NCBI GenBank assembly: GCA_016617855.1
Contig: JAECUM010093595.1
Location: 17,841 to 81,840, forward strand
Direction of reading: 5' to 3'
Length of the DNA stretch: 64,000 nt
DNA from: Megalonaias nervosa
Lineage: Eukaryota > Mollusca > Bivalvia > Unionida > Unionidae
The position numbers were made by a program, and so were the translations under genes. A model generated the notes under the pieces. It did not search any database, had not been told where the DNA came from, and saw nothing but the letters and a program-made list of their open reading frames with translations. Below are positions 1-13,100 of this stretch, one piece after another (positions within the stretch are counted from its first letter, which is position 1; each line of letters starts with the position of its first letter).

Positions 1-3000
1 TTATTGGAGGGTCAAAGAAAAATTGGCTTTTTGTAGCCATAAAATGGGGGGAGAGGGGGACTTAAAGTCAAAGTTCTGTTATAATGAAAGTGCCATTTAC
101 AGATTTATTTAATAGATTTTGCTTTTAGGTTATAAAGAGAGGTGTAAATATGAGTTTTATGTGATTTACTGTATGATTTATACTGTACATAAAGATTTAT
201 TCCATACTTTATATGATTTTGGATATATACATTAAAAATAACATGGCTTTTAAAGTGTTGGCAGAAAGCAATTTGATATACCAGTACTAAAGAGTTGGAG
301 AGAAAACTAGTGTAGTAGCATGGATGTATAACACTAAAACTGAAAGGGAAAACCTAGCATTTAAACATGTTATCACTTTGTTAATTGTCATTAAGTTCCA
401 GGCTGCTGTACCAGTTTTCGAATCTTGTGCTAATCTGATTACCAAGATCTAGATCAAAATTTAATTAGCACAGGGCTATGCCATGTTGACTCCATCCAGG
501 TAATCTGAGACACTTTGAATTATATCTTTCTCTTCCAGTGACCTCACAGCAGCACACATTGCAGGTGATAATGGGATGACATACATATTTTCATGAGAGT
601 CTACATTTCTAAGATTGCTCTGTATTTTTGGGTCTGCAAAATTTTGTTGAAGTATATTTAAAAGGTTGGATAAGTCAACATTTATGTGTTAGTGGTAGAT
701 CATTATCCTTTATACACAATTGATACAAAATCAGGAGAGAGAGAGCCATTGAGATCATATAAACTTTGGCGAAAGATAACAGAATTTGAATTTTAGAAAA
801 TTCTTTCACCTATATGATAGTATTCTTTCTCTCTTATTTTAACACTGTCCATTGAAGCCATTTAGTATATTCCCTTACACTTGGACCACCTTTTCATGAA
901 ATACATTATAAGAGCTAATTGTATCCCTTAGCCTGACATCCTGGACAAATGAGTTTTGAAGTTGGACAAGTAGAATTTGGAAGGTGCTAGTCTGGAACAA
1001 GTGCTTTTTTCCGATTTTAAAACAAGTCAGCAGGTGCCAATTTTCATGCTTTAATCACTTTATCTGCCTTATGTTGCCATTCATTCCCTCTATTTTTTCA
1101 TTCACCTCTGGATGTAAGACACCAGTCATAACTATTCCATGACAGCTGTCACATGCTTGCACAGTTTAAGTACCATTTGACTGCATAATGGGCTAACTAT
1201 TTCTCCAGAGAGATATAAGCCAGACTCAGTGTGAGCAAAAAATGTAAAATACAGTAAAACTAAGAGAAAGAGAAATTTGTAACCACATTGGGTTGGTAAT
1301 TACTCATGGCTTGCATTACATGGTTCTAAAGGAAAATGCGCAGTTATCTCAAGCAATATCCCCAACACAGCTATGAACTGCTTGCATAGTGCTGGACCAA
1401 GTGGCAGACATGTACTTAGACATTCTTTCAAGTCTAGCTTTAATGTAAATATGATTAATGCTGCAAAATGAATATTTTTAACCTACGTTTTGAAAAATGT
1501 TGTGCATGTATTTCTTTGGTTCTTCTGGAGATTAAAGCATGTGTGTCCAGCCTGGGGCCACATGCAGCTGAGTCCTTCACATTGTGTGCCTATGGCCATA
1601 TTGGCAGTCCTTTTGAAACTATGCATTTTAATTAATATGCATAATTAGTGATGAGGAACTGTTCTTGCTCATGCAGCCTGTGACCTTAAGCATTTGATAT
1701 GTTTTGGCCACCAGCCAAGAAAGGTTGGATGATCCTGGATAAAACAAGCAAGGTTGGATGCCCCTGGATTAACCAAGAAAGGTTGGATGCCCCTGGATTA
1801 ACCAAGAAAGGTTGGATGCCCCAGGATTAACCAACTAGAAAGAAAGGTTGGATGGCCTTGGATTAACCAAGAGAGCTTGGATGCCCCTGGATTTTAACCA
1901 AGAAAGGTTGGATGCCCCTGGATTAACCAAGAAAGGTTGGATGCCCCTGGATTAACCAAGAAAGGTTGGATGGCCCAGGATTAACCAAGAAAGGTTGGAT
2001 GCCCCTGGATAAACCAAGAAAGGTTGGATGCTCCTGGATTAACCAAGAAAGGTTGGATGCCCCAGGATTAACCAAGAAAGGTTGGATGCCCCAGGATTAA
2101 CCGACTTGAAAGAAAGGTTGGATGGCCTTGGATTAACCAAGAAAGTTTGGATGGCCTCAGATTAACCAAGAAAGTTTTGATGCCCCTGGATTAACCAAGA
2201 AAGGTTCGATGCTCCAGGATTAACCAACTTGAAAGAAAGGTGGGATGGCCTCAGATTAACCAAGAGAGGTTGGATGCCTCAGATTAACCATGAAAGGTTG
2301 GATGCCCCTTGATTAACCACAAAAGGTTGCATGCCCCAGGATTAACCAACTTGAAAGAAAGGTTGGATGGCCTCGGATTAATCAAGAGAGGTTGGATGCC
2401 TCAGATTAACCATGAAAGGTTGCATGCCCCAGGATTAACCAACTTGAAAGAAAGGTTGGATGGCCTCGGATTAATCAAGAGAGGTTGGATGCCTCAGATT
2501 AACCATGAAAGGTTGGATGCCCCTGGATTAACCAAGAAAGGTTGGATGCCCCTGGATTAACCAAGAAAGGTTGGATGTCCCAGATTAACCAACTTAGAAG
2601 AAAGGTTGGATGGCCTTGGATTAACTAAGAAAGGTTGGATGGTCTCAGATTAATGAAGAAAGGTTGGATGCCCCTGGATTAACCAAGAAAGGTTGGATGC
2701 CCCAGGATTAACCAACTTGAAAGAAAGGTTGGATGGCCTTGGATTAACCAGGAAAGGTTTGATGGCCTCAAATTAGCCAAGAAAGGTTGGATGCCCCTTG
2801 ATTAACCAAGAAAGGTTGGATGCCCCTGGATTAACCAAGAAAGGTTGGATGGCCCAGGATTAACCAAGAAAGCTTGCATGTCCCTGGATTAACCAATAAA
2901 GATTGGATGTTCCAGGATTAATCAAGAAAGGTTGGATGCCCCTGGATTACTCAAGAAAAGTTGGATGGCCTCGGATTAACCAGGAAAGGTTGGATGCCCC

Positions 3001-6000
3001 TGGATTAAAGATGTATTCATCTTATCCAATATGTGTTAGTGATTTAAATTTTGAGACAAATGTTTTGGTTGAATAAAGGAGATAGCTTTATATATATAAT
3101 GCGTATACCAGTATATCATCTCAATTTTTCTCAGTAATACTTCATAAGTATAACGCATTCTCACTGCACCTCAGTCAGCAACTCTCAGACTTGGTGGTAG
3201 ATTTGCTGTGACACTTTTGTAATTCTCATGATTGTTATCAGGTAGATACTAAATTACAACCTCAGCTTACATCCTCTCCATACATCATTTTCATCTTTAT
3301 CTGGTAAAATTAAGCTATATTCATCAGTGATTTTTATCCTTTTTGATCTTGCACAGGGAGCTGCAGTAGCTAAGTCGTTTCAATTCAGAGGTTGCACCCA
3401 ATCCAGTCTAGGTTGGGTGCCTTGGTGTGTCTTTGTGAAAATCACTTAAAAGTCCCATTTCCTCAACATGATGTGGTCATTCGTGTGTTAAAAGTAGTTA
3501 AAATAGTGTGTTAAAAGTACAGTTAAAATAGCGTTAAAAGTACTCTTAAAATAGTGTGTTAAAAGTACAGTTAAAACCAACTAACCAGTCCTCAAGCAAG
3601 ATTGCCATTCCCTCTCTCTTGTGTAGCAGTTATGTTATAGATCATCATTGAAAAGGTATGATATGTGTAAAGATAAAATCATAAACCCCAATTTATTCAA
3701 AATGGTACATGAAAAATCTGTCGTTGGATAATTCAGTTTCACAGCTACTACCAATGCTCAAATAACTCATCATATTTTAATGAAAATATTAAAGATTTTT
3801 TTAATTATACCTCTAAAATACTGCCGCATAACTTTAGAATAACATTTTGATGTTTGCCATAAAATAGGAAAACTTCCTAAAATAGTTAATACTTATTGAG
3901 GGCAAATTGTGTCATTCCATTATGTTTTTCAGAATAAATATTGGATAAATTTATTAATCTTGATTATAGTATTTTTGGTCTCAACACTTTAATTATATGG
4001 TATTTGGTTTTACGGTTGAAAAAGCTTGCTATTTCATACAACTTTGAAAAAATGCCAATGGCCTACAAGCTGCTCATTACAGATGAAGAGACAGACATAC
4101 AGAATGCCCTGACAAGATCATGATAACCCTGCTGGGCAGCTGGGGGATAGGCACAATTCATGGCAAATAGAAGTCAACTTTCATAAAATGTTGAAATTAA
4201 ATTTTGTAGATGATGGTGTTCATTTTGTTCACATCAGCTACTGGCTAGATTTAGTTGGGAACGCTATCACAAGAACCATTTAAGCTTGTATAATTGACTT
4301 GTTCTTGCAACATATTTGTAACTGATGAAAATTTCCCAGCATTTACATCTTGTGGTGATTATTTTCAAGATCATCTATACCTAAAGTTATTGCAAAGTAC
4401 ATGTGTAAGACTTACATACAAAAAGGTCAGAGTATTGCAATGATTGTACTCTCATTGGAACTCTTTAATATCAGCTAAAGCAGTAGATGATGATTGGCTA
4501 TTATATACAGTGAAATCTGTAGTATAAAGGACAGTCAATGGACATGACAATATTATCCTTTATATCCAGGCATCCTCTATATACAGGCCCAGTACTCCAT
4601 GTCTGCATTACAGCTCATATTGTCATGGCTCTGATTGTTGAATAAAATGCTAAAAAGTAGAGATTCTTCGGGATATTAGGATTTCTTATGAAAAAGGTAC
4701 TGCACATGTATTACGTTTTGGAAGAATGAAAATCCAGCAGCAGTAAAACTTGACAATGGAATGCACAGTAAATTAAAAATGAAACGAGAATTGTTGGTAG
4801 TATTGAAAATGTTATTGTACTAACATGCATTGGACTTTTAATTTTGATCATCAGCTGATAAGTTTAACGTTGACATTATAAAAGAATTATTGAAACGCAT
4901 TACACTATAGCCTCATCTAAAGGTTAAAGGTCAGCATGACATGTGATTCTTAAACCTGTTAGTGTCATGAACACCGATTTTGGGCAGACTCTAATGCAAA
5001 AATTGTTTTACATTTTTTTATTATATGCTCTTATCTGTAACCTACAATGTTCTTGATAAAGCAGACATCACATCAGTATAACAAAAATTGGCCATATAAT
5101 GTTACTTGACATGATCTGTGGTACCATTTTAAAGTACAGGCATAGGGGCACTGTCCAGGACCCCCTGCAGTGGTGAAGAAACATTTTTCAGAACTGAAGC
5201 TGATAAAAATTAGTTATGCACTTGTATGCTACAGCTGAGATTATATTCTCTTCCGCTGATGAGCATTCATTCTGATGTGCTTCAGGAAATTAAATTTTCA
5301 TCAGTAATTTGCATTTTTGCTGCCCACAAAATAAGAAAGTGATGTTTATAAATGTAAATATGGAAAAAAACTTACATAAGGTACTGTAAATTTTTTATTC
5401 CAATACAATTTTTAGTCAAGAATCATTAATTTTACAATGTGACCAGAAATTGACAATCCAATATAGATTTTTGACGTTAAACTGGATTTTCATGGCTAAA
5501 ACACCATGATATTAACTGAGAACATTATACTAACTCCACCCTTCCAGATCTAATCACCCATACTCAATTATGAAACATTTCATTTACAAGATAATCAGAT
5601 CTAGCATCGTATTCATAATCACTGTAACTGTACAAGATCTGATTGAAGCAAGATGATATCAGTTATGCACTTATGAACTTGAGCTGTAATGAAACCTAGT
5701 GGAAAATGATCATTGGACTGGGAACTGTTAGAACAAGCAGAGATTTGCAAATCTCTTTTCATTTAACAGTGCCTCTGGTGAGCTGCAATGGAGACAAATC
5801 TGTGCATGTTACTTCATGAAGTCCATTAGCTGCAACATTATTGACCTAAAAATGTACATTTATAGGAATATTTTTACAGGGGATCCCCAGAATTATCCAT
5901 TAATGCAGGTTATACTGTAATTTCATATATGGTGGAATCTCTATAAGAAAAAGTTGGGTAGCCAAATAAATATTGAATCAAAATGAGATCTAACTAAGGG

Positions 6001-6347
6001 CTGGAAAATCTCAAAATTCATTTACTTAATACCTGGAATCATGAAACTGTACAAAAGTCTGGATTGTTTTCTCATAATTGATTTAAATTTTGTGCAAGTG
6101 ATCAAAAGTTGACTTGCCCAGGAAATTTGTCAACTTTTCCTGGGCTGATAAATGATTGACTTTCCTCTACTAGTTCTTAATTAAAGTCAGGTATTTTTGT
6201 ATTGTAATTTACACATCATATGGTGTCCTAAAGCATTTTTTTCTTCTGGCAAGAAATTCATACAAACCAGATTTATTATTGTGAAGGATTATGCCACAGT
6301 TAAAAGAAATAATTTTATCTAACATGTGTTTCTAATTTTCTTCACAG
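1..6347 (+). other. Non-coding: 5' flank/first intron of SCYL2
   Basis: This stretch precedes the ATG exon and ends in a splice acceptor, so at least its 3' part is intron. It holds the 29-bp minisatellite (1715-3008) and a short imperfect 22-25-bp array near 3485-3576 (units like gtgtgttaaaagtacagtta). I found no convincing coding exon, CpG-rich promoter or 5' non-coding exon. A short open frame near 3941-4123 has no recognisable features. Confidence 0.6.
1715..3008 (+). repeat. 29-bp minisatellite with 36- and 28-bp variants and a 93-bp higher-order unit
   Basis: About 40 copies of a unit such as ggttggatgcccctggatta plus accaagaaa (29 bp). Some units carry a 7-bp insertion (accaacttgaaagaaa), giving 36 bp. 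Around 2290-2520 a 36+29+28 = 93-bp block is repeated almost exactly. Since 93 is divisible by three, it makes a fortuitous 83-codon repeat frame that I do not regard as a gene. Confidence 0.93.
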
Positions 6348-6539
6348 AGTTTTCACACATTGAAAGGGATTCTTGTGGGTCAGAAAATGGATGTGTTCAA
6401 CAAACTTAAGAGCAAAGTGACCAATGTCCTGCCAGGAAATCCTCTTTCAAGGGATTTTGATATTGACAATCAGATTGCTAGTGCTGGTCCTGGGCTGATG
6501 TGGAAGATTTACTCAGCAGTGAAGAAGACAACTAAACAG
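6348..6539 (+). CDS. SCYL2: SCYL2 coding exon 1 (start codon exon)
   Basis: The acceptor ends ttcttcacAG at 6347. The ATG at 6387 has A at -3 and G at +4 and opens MDVFNKLKSKVTNVLPGNPL, which matches the family N-terminus (M..NKLKS.VT). The 39 bases before it are 5'UTR. There is no in-frame stop in this stub, but the family length argues for 6387. The exon encodes 51 residues, through IASAGPGLMWK (the degenerate glycine loop) to KKTTKQ, and ends CAG|GTTATT in phase 0. Because it starts at an acceptor, at least one non-coding exon must lie upstream, as in vertebrate SCYL2. Confidence 0.92.
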
Positions 6540-7089
6540 GTTATTTTTCTCTTGGAGGGAGTTAAAACCGCGAAGCCTATGGCATGCAGTTTGCTATCTG
6601 TTACTTAGAATAATTTGCAGGGACATAACCCATTTTAATCCTGTGAGGATATGATTGGTCAGAATGGTTACCTTCCTTGATACAGTTTCATAGCTTCTAT
6701 GTAATACTTTAGTCACTGCAGGCTCGTTTCAATAGAAAATACTCGTGATTAAATATTTTTCCAAAATGTTTTATAATTTGTTTTACACCACTCCGGTGGC
6801 CTAGTGGTTAGAGCATCTGCCTCAGATGTGGGAGGTCACGGGTTCGAACCCTGGCTGAGTCATACCAAAAACTTTAAAAAATGGTACTAACAGCTGCTTC
6901 ACTTGGCGCTCAGCTTTAAGAGGTTAGTATTAGGACTGGTTGGCCTGGTGTCAGGATAATGTGACTGGGTGGGACATCATGCCACATGTCTGCGGCATGA
7001 TGCCCCAGTGCTAGACATCACTATAAACTGTCACACTGCAGACATCGTAGCGATATGAGTGAAAATTTTTTAAAGCTACGTTAAAAATC

Positions 7090-7176
<87 letters not shown>

Positions 7177-10100
7177 ATTTGTTTTAATCAATTATCCATT
7201 AAGATATAAAGAAAAGAATAGACTTAAAAACATTTATGATTAAGATTTACATGTATTTACAGAGATATTTGGTATAAAAAAAAAAAAGAACATGATTACC
7301 ATATATACTCGCTTATAAGATGAGTCCAACTGCAGACTGCACAGACTCAGATCTGCCATCACATAATGTGCTGGCAGGTGTGTGTTTATGCATTTTTTTA
7401 GATGTAATCGGTAATATTAGTAAAATTGGTAGCTTCAGGTTCATAATTAGTTCATGTGATAGTCCTGTCAATGTTTCACAATTCAGAAACACGCTGTAAT
7501 AAATAGAATCAGTAGCAAATAACTCTTTGAACTAAATGGGTTTAAATGTAATGTAATGACCTCAGTTCCCTTATTATATTGGGGATATTTTTAAGTTGAT
7601 AATCCCCTAGCTTAGTTTAATTGTCAAACATTGGCATAAGTACTGCTAGCTATATTTAACCAGCAATGTATTACCAGGCCAGCATGAGAAACTGAAAGCT
7701 TATTGTTCATGCTGTACAGAAGAGTGCTAATTATAGGTAACCAATCGAATATGGAGAACATAAATAATACTGTTGTCTATTTCATAATTCACATGCTTCA
7801 CTCTGCACACACGAAGTTTTTAATACAGATTAAGTAGATTTCATTGGTGGACTCAAGGTTTCAGGCAACTTTTTTTGTCAACAAACTCATTGGCCAACTC
7901 ACTTATGATACTAGAGAGGCTAGATTTAGATTTAGAGGGGCCCATGGTGTTGGGTTATTGGACTCTTTAGAGTACTGGTAATCGTGAAAGTGAGGTGGGA
8001 GTTTGTTTTAACCCGGTGCAAATACAACTTCATATGGTGTATTCTTCCAGTCCATATGACATTTACCACAAAAATGTTTCTTAATATCAGGCAAATATTG
8101 CTTTATTATGAGCTAAGTTGGTAGAGGACCAAAATGTTTCTACACTTTGACCTATTTTATTATCAGTTAAGTTGCTAGAGTATCTCTAACTAATATTAAG
8201 AAAGTTATTAAATTTTAACCCCTTATTATCAGTTAGGTTGATAATGTACCCCCTTGTTAGATTAACTTGAACCCACTTTATTATCAGTTAGGTTGCTAGT
8301 GTACCATTAAGTTATTAAAAGCATATGTAATCATCAAAAGGGAGTTGAATATTAGGGAAACAAAACTCAGTTTAAAGTCACAGAAACAGACCATCAACCC
8401 CAACAAATCAGATGGTAAATGCCTAAAGGTATTACAAATACAGGTAAAAAAGGTGTTTTACTTACGATCAGTTAGTCATTACTTGACAGTTTATGAAATA
8501 TTTTCTTGAAGTTAATATTTTCAATTTTAAGCTTGAGGCTGAACTGAACATCAGTTTCTTCATATATGTATGCTTGTAATGTTATGTATTTTTTTTCTGT
8601 GTTACACAGATTTATCTGTACATATGCCCATGCTTGGCTGCTGATAAATACGGTGTTGCAAACAATGTTACGCTAATTTATACAGATGCAGCTACAAACT
8701 GACAAATGTTATGGATGTTTGTGGCATTTGCATGGCTCCTATCAGTTTGCTGAGCATGCTGACTATCATGAGAAGTGCAATAAATTTTGGAGATTGCCAT
8801 ACAACCCACTACATCAACATTAAAATCAGTGATGGAGTCCTGCAATATTGAGTGGATGCCCACCAGATCTAGTGGACACAGACTAGACCTGGTGGACACA
8901 CAGCTGTACTTAATCATTGACCATGATTGGGTGGTCAATCCAAAACCCATGATTCATGTATTGTATATTGAACTAAAATTTGGTATAATATTATTATATT
9001 CCTCAAGTTTGCAACCAGGTGTGCCAAGGCTTCTTGTTCCTTCTGCAAAATGCCTTATTACTCGGTTCAAAGGATAAATGCTTTGTTCTGCAGAACCATT
9101 GTTTACCTTGTTAACAAACATAGCACAAAGACTGGATATAATGGTTACAGATTATATGATCCAATGTTTTTCCCCAGATGTGCATCACTTATTGAAACTC
9201 AGGGGTTAACATTGAAAATTTCAATTGATGTCTTTTCATGGAAAATGTTTGTTGAAAGAGAGGGAGAGAGAGGTTGATGTTACTCAAAAGTCTTCTTTTA
9301 CAAAGCATTTCACATGGAGCTACATGTATTCTGAATGTGAATATAGATTTAATTGTTTGTTGAATTTCAGGAGGCAGCTGTTTTTGTGTTTGACAAGAAA
9401 ATCCTTGAGAAGTACTCAAAAAGAGATCGAGATATGATTCTGGAGGTACTGAAGAAGGGAGTGTCACAGTTAACAAGATTACGACACCCAAGGATTCTGT
9501 CTGTTATGCAGCCTTTGGAGGAATCTAGGTTAATATCAGACACAGTCAGTTGTGGTATAAATGTGTGATCACCCGTATGTAGCAATCTTTTGTGTATAAT
9601 ATATTCCAACATTATCAGTACATATATACCTTTAAGCAACGACAATCTGTCCATAATGACTACTGTTGCCAGTGTGGAAAACTCCTAGAAAAATTCTCAT
9701 CAGACCACAGAGCAGGGAATTTCAGAAGGTTACCTGTTCAATCAAAATACAATGATTTATATTGCTTTTCTTAATTCTTGCCAACCAGGCTTGGGACTAA
9801 ACAAAAAAACACAGGTTTAAAACTTAACTGTCCACCATGAATGCTTTCAGGAAATGTTTGTTTTTCTAAAACTATTCACTTGTTGCTAGTTTTTGGGCAA
9901 ATGTTCAGTGGAAAAAGAACATTCATGCAGTCATTTATGAATGTTGTTTTTGGTGTTGGAGTTGACATTCCAGGGCTCAAGCTGGGTCAGACTTTCTGGG
10001 AGAAGTTCAATTTTGTATATAGGTTTGGTTTGGATGATGAAGTAATTTCCAATATGCACATATATTTCAACTACCAGTCTGTGTGTGTGTGGTGTGTTTG

Positions 10101-13100
10101 TGTGTATATATGTGTGTGTGTGTCTGCCAGCTGATGCATGATGTAATTATACATTTTTAAAAAATGGATTGTGAAATGTCACTGTATCATTCTTCATAAT
10201 TTAGTAGTCAGTTATGTCCATATCCATTCATTGCACTTGTTAGTGGGAGATATGAAGTTTTGTTCACCCAAGGCAAGTCATGTTCCATCAGGGTGAAGCC
10301 AGAGTAGAACATGAATTGTCACAGGTGAGCAAATCTTAATATCTCCTCCAAAAGAAGGGTAATAAATAGTTTATTATACTGAATCAAACAAGACAGGGAA
10401 ATGTGAATGTATGAAGGAGACACAATTTTTAAAAAATGAGTTGTGAAATGTCACTGTATCATTCTTCATAATTTAGTAGTCAATTATGTCCATATCCATT
10501 CATTGCACTTGTTAGTGGGAGACATGAAGTTTTGTTCACCCAAGGCAAGTCGTGTTCCATGAGGGTGAAGCCAGAATAGAACATGAATTGTCACAGGTGA
10601 GCAAATCTTAATATCTCCTCCAAAAGAAGGGTAATAAATAGTTTATTATACTGAATCAAACAAGACAGGGAAATGTGAATGTATGAAGGAGACATAATTT
10701 TTAAAAATGAATTGTGAAATGTTACTGTATCATTCTTCATAATTTAGTAGTCAATTATGTTCATATCCATTCATTGCACTTGTTAGTAGGCAAGTCATGT
10801 TCCATGAGGGTGAAGCCAGAGTAGAACATGAATTGTCAAAGGTGAGCAAATCTTAATATCTCCTCCAAAAGAAGAGTATTAAATAGTTTATTATACTGAA
10901 TCAAACAAGACAGGGAAATGTGAATGTATGAAGGAGACACGGTTGCTTGGTACACAACTCATGGCAGTCTGTGTGCCAGTCATTGACTTTTATGAGGTAT
11001 AATGATGTGTTTTATTTGTGTCACTTAGACTACTGAACAAAATGTCAATAAATACGTATAATTATGGATATTAAAGAAAGAAAGAAAAGGACAAATGAAA
11101 GAATGAAAGACATTGCTGAGAAAAGTCAGTAAGTATAGTGCAGGTTGCAGACAAATCAAGTAAACAGAAGTAATACAGCACTATAATATCTTATTAATTT
11201 ATCATTCACATTTTCGTTGATGATTATGATGATAGTTATTTCATATTTTCTGAATCGGTAAAAATATACAACGTACACATAAATTTAAATAGATATAGAT
11301 AACCTTGTCAAAAATATGACACTGAGAATGACAGCCATAATTAGTCTTCTTAGCAAGTGTCTCAGGTCCAATGTACATGGTTCTTATTTGTATCAGCCCT
11401 TTTAAACAATGACCCATTGCAACAGTCCCTTGATCCTGACCCATTGCGACAGTCCCGTGACCCTGACCCATTGCGACAGTCCCGTGACCCTGACCCATTG
11501 CGACAGTCCCGTGACCCTGACCCATTGTGACAGTCCCGTGATCCTGACCCATTGCGACAGTCCCGTGACCCTGACCCATTGCGACAGTCCCGTGACCCTG
11601 ACCCATTGCGACAGTCCCGTGACCCTGACCCATTGCGACAGTCCCGTGACCCTGACCCATTGCGACAGTCCCGTGACCAATCAAAATCATTCAGATTCAA
11701 CACATACTTGAATTTTTGTTTCACTTAATTAGTTTCCGAAGACTCTAATTATGTAGCACTGTAGGGACAAACCAAACACAAATATCTAAGTACTTGTTAA
11801 TGACAGCTTGACAGTTAAAGTAATTAATTTAAATATATTTATAAAAAAAATTCTAATTTTATCATAATAATTAAAAATGCAGTAACATTTAGTTATCCAT
11901 TTAAGTAATACCACAGGAGTTTGAAAATTCAAGCACTTACAAATTATGTTGTTTTAGACCAGAATATAGGGGATGGCCAATGGTCCCTCGTCTGATGTCC
12001 AACTTTTGTCCATCATGAGTTTGTTATCACTACTCCTTCTAAACTTCTTGGAGGATTACCATGAAACTTAAGACAGACATTCATCTAGTTGGGACATTGA
12101 CATGCAAGAACATTATTTTTTCCTGATTTTTCTTAAATTATTGAAATTTATTGAAATTTGTACTATTGTGGTAATAAATAACTATTTTTGAAAAAGTAAA
12201 ACAACTAAAAATGTGATTTTTTTTTTTACTTTTATGTGTTAGGTTTCATAAATTGACGTAATGGGTATTCTTGAAATTGGTAAAAGGATCATGGAAAAGT
12301 TTTGGAAAAATCATTGAATTTCATTTGTTAAAAGTTGCAGGAACCCTGATTATTGTTCAGAAATATCACAGATGATTTTAACACTCAGCATTAAAAAGAA
12401 GAATAGGTCTTATTTTAAATTCCTGGGCATTCTTTTTGGCCAGAAGATTGACAGTACCTTTTTGAGGGATTCTTGTTTTAAGCAGCTTTCCAGTTAAATG
12501 ATAGTTCTTCATTTTTCAGCTCTCTTTTAGTAACTATTGTTAGGGTAGGTATTACCTACCCAATACTTGTATTTCATCTTGCTTTTCCTTTCAGCATTCA
12601 GTATGCTTCAGGGTGTGGATTGATGTGTCATAGAAAGGCTGCTTGGGACACATATCCCACTTGCTTTATTAGATCTTATGATCATGGACCAAAAAAGTTT
12701 AAAGGATGAGTCTGTCGTCCGTTGTCTGTCATCTGTTAGCAGAAGTTTGTTATCGTTATTCCTACGAAACTACTTGGAGGATTGCTGTGGAATGTTACAC
12801 ATAGTCTTTTCCCATGGTCTAGTTGGTCCTGAACGAAAAAGGTGCTGCTCGGACATCCGATATGGCCACCATGGCAGCCGTATTGAAAACCTTGTTATTG
12901 CTATTCATCCTGAATGGATGGTCATATTAATGTTGGGTTTTACCAAAACACTTTGTAAGATGAAAATAGTGCCGATCTAACATCAAATATGGTCACCACA
13001 GCAGCCTTCTTGAAAATGTTGTTGTCACTACACTTCCTACATGAATGGTAATACATGTAAAACCCGTTATAACACAATGCTCGGAGTCCAAAGAATAACA

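Larger units (their letters stand above)
6540..9370 (+). other. SCYL2 intron 1
   Basis: It holds a full-length SINE (6786-7173), a fold-back MITE fragment (7300-7390) and a diverged ~58-bp array at 8100-8320 built on ttattatcagttaggttgct. Overlapping short frames on both strands at 8680-9300 show no family features. Confidence 0.75.

Noticed and set aside
2309..2560. 83-codon repetitive open frame
   Set aside because: It is a by-product of the 93-bp higher-order repeat; it has no gene context and breaks down elsewhere in the same array.
6360..6386. Upstream in-frame start at 6360 (TTG)
   Set aside because: Not a normal animal start. The ATG at 6387 has good context and matches the family N-terminus.
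6800..6860. tRNA gene (A and B boxes present)
   Set aside because: The head belongs to a SINE with body, CA tail and target duplication. Five related copies show the same structure, and it does not fold as a complete tRNA with acceptor stem.
8678..9077. Opposed ~90-codon frames near 8700-9070
   Set aside because: Antisense overlaps with no domain. A small direct repeat (ctagtggacacagactagac) explains part of the openness.
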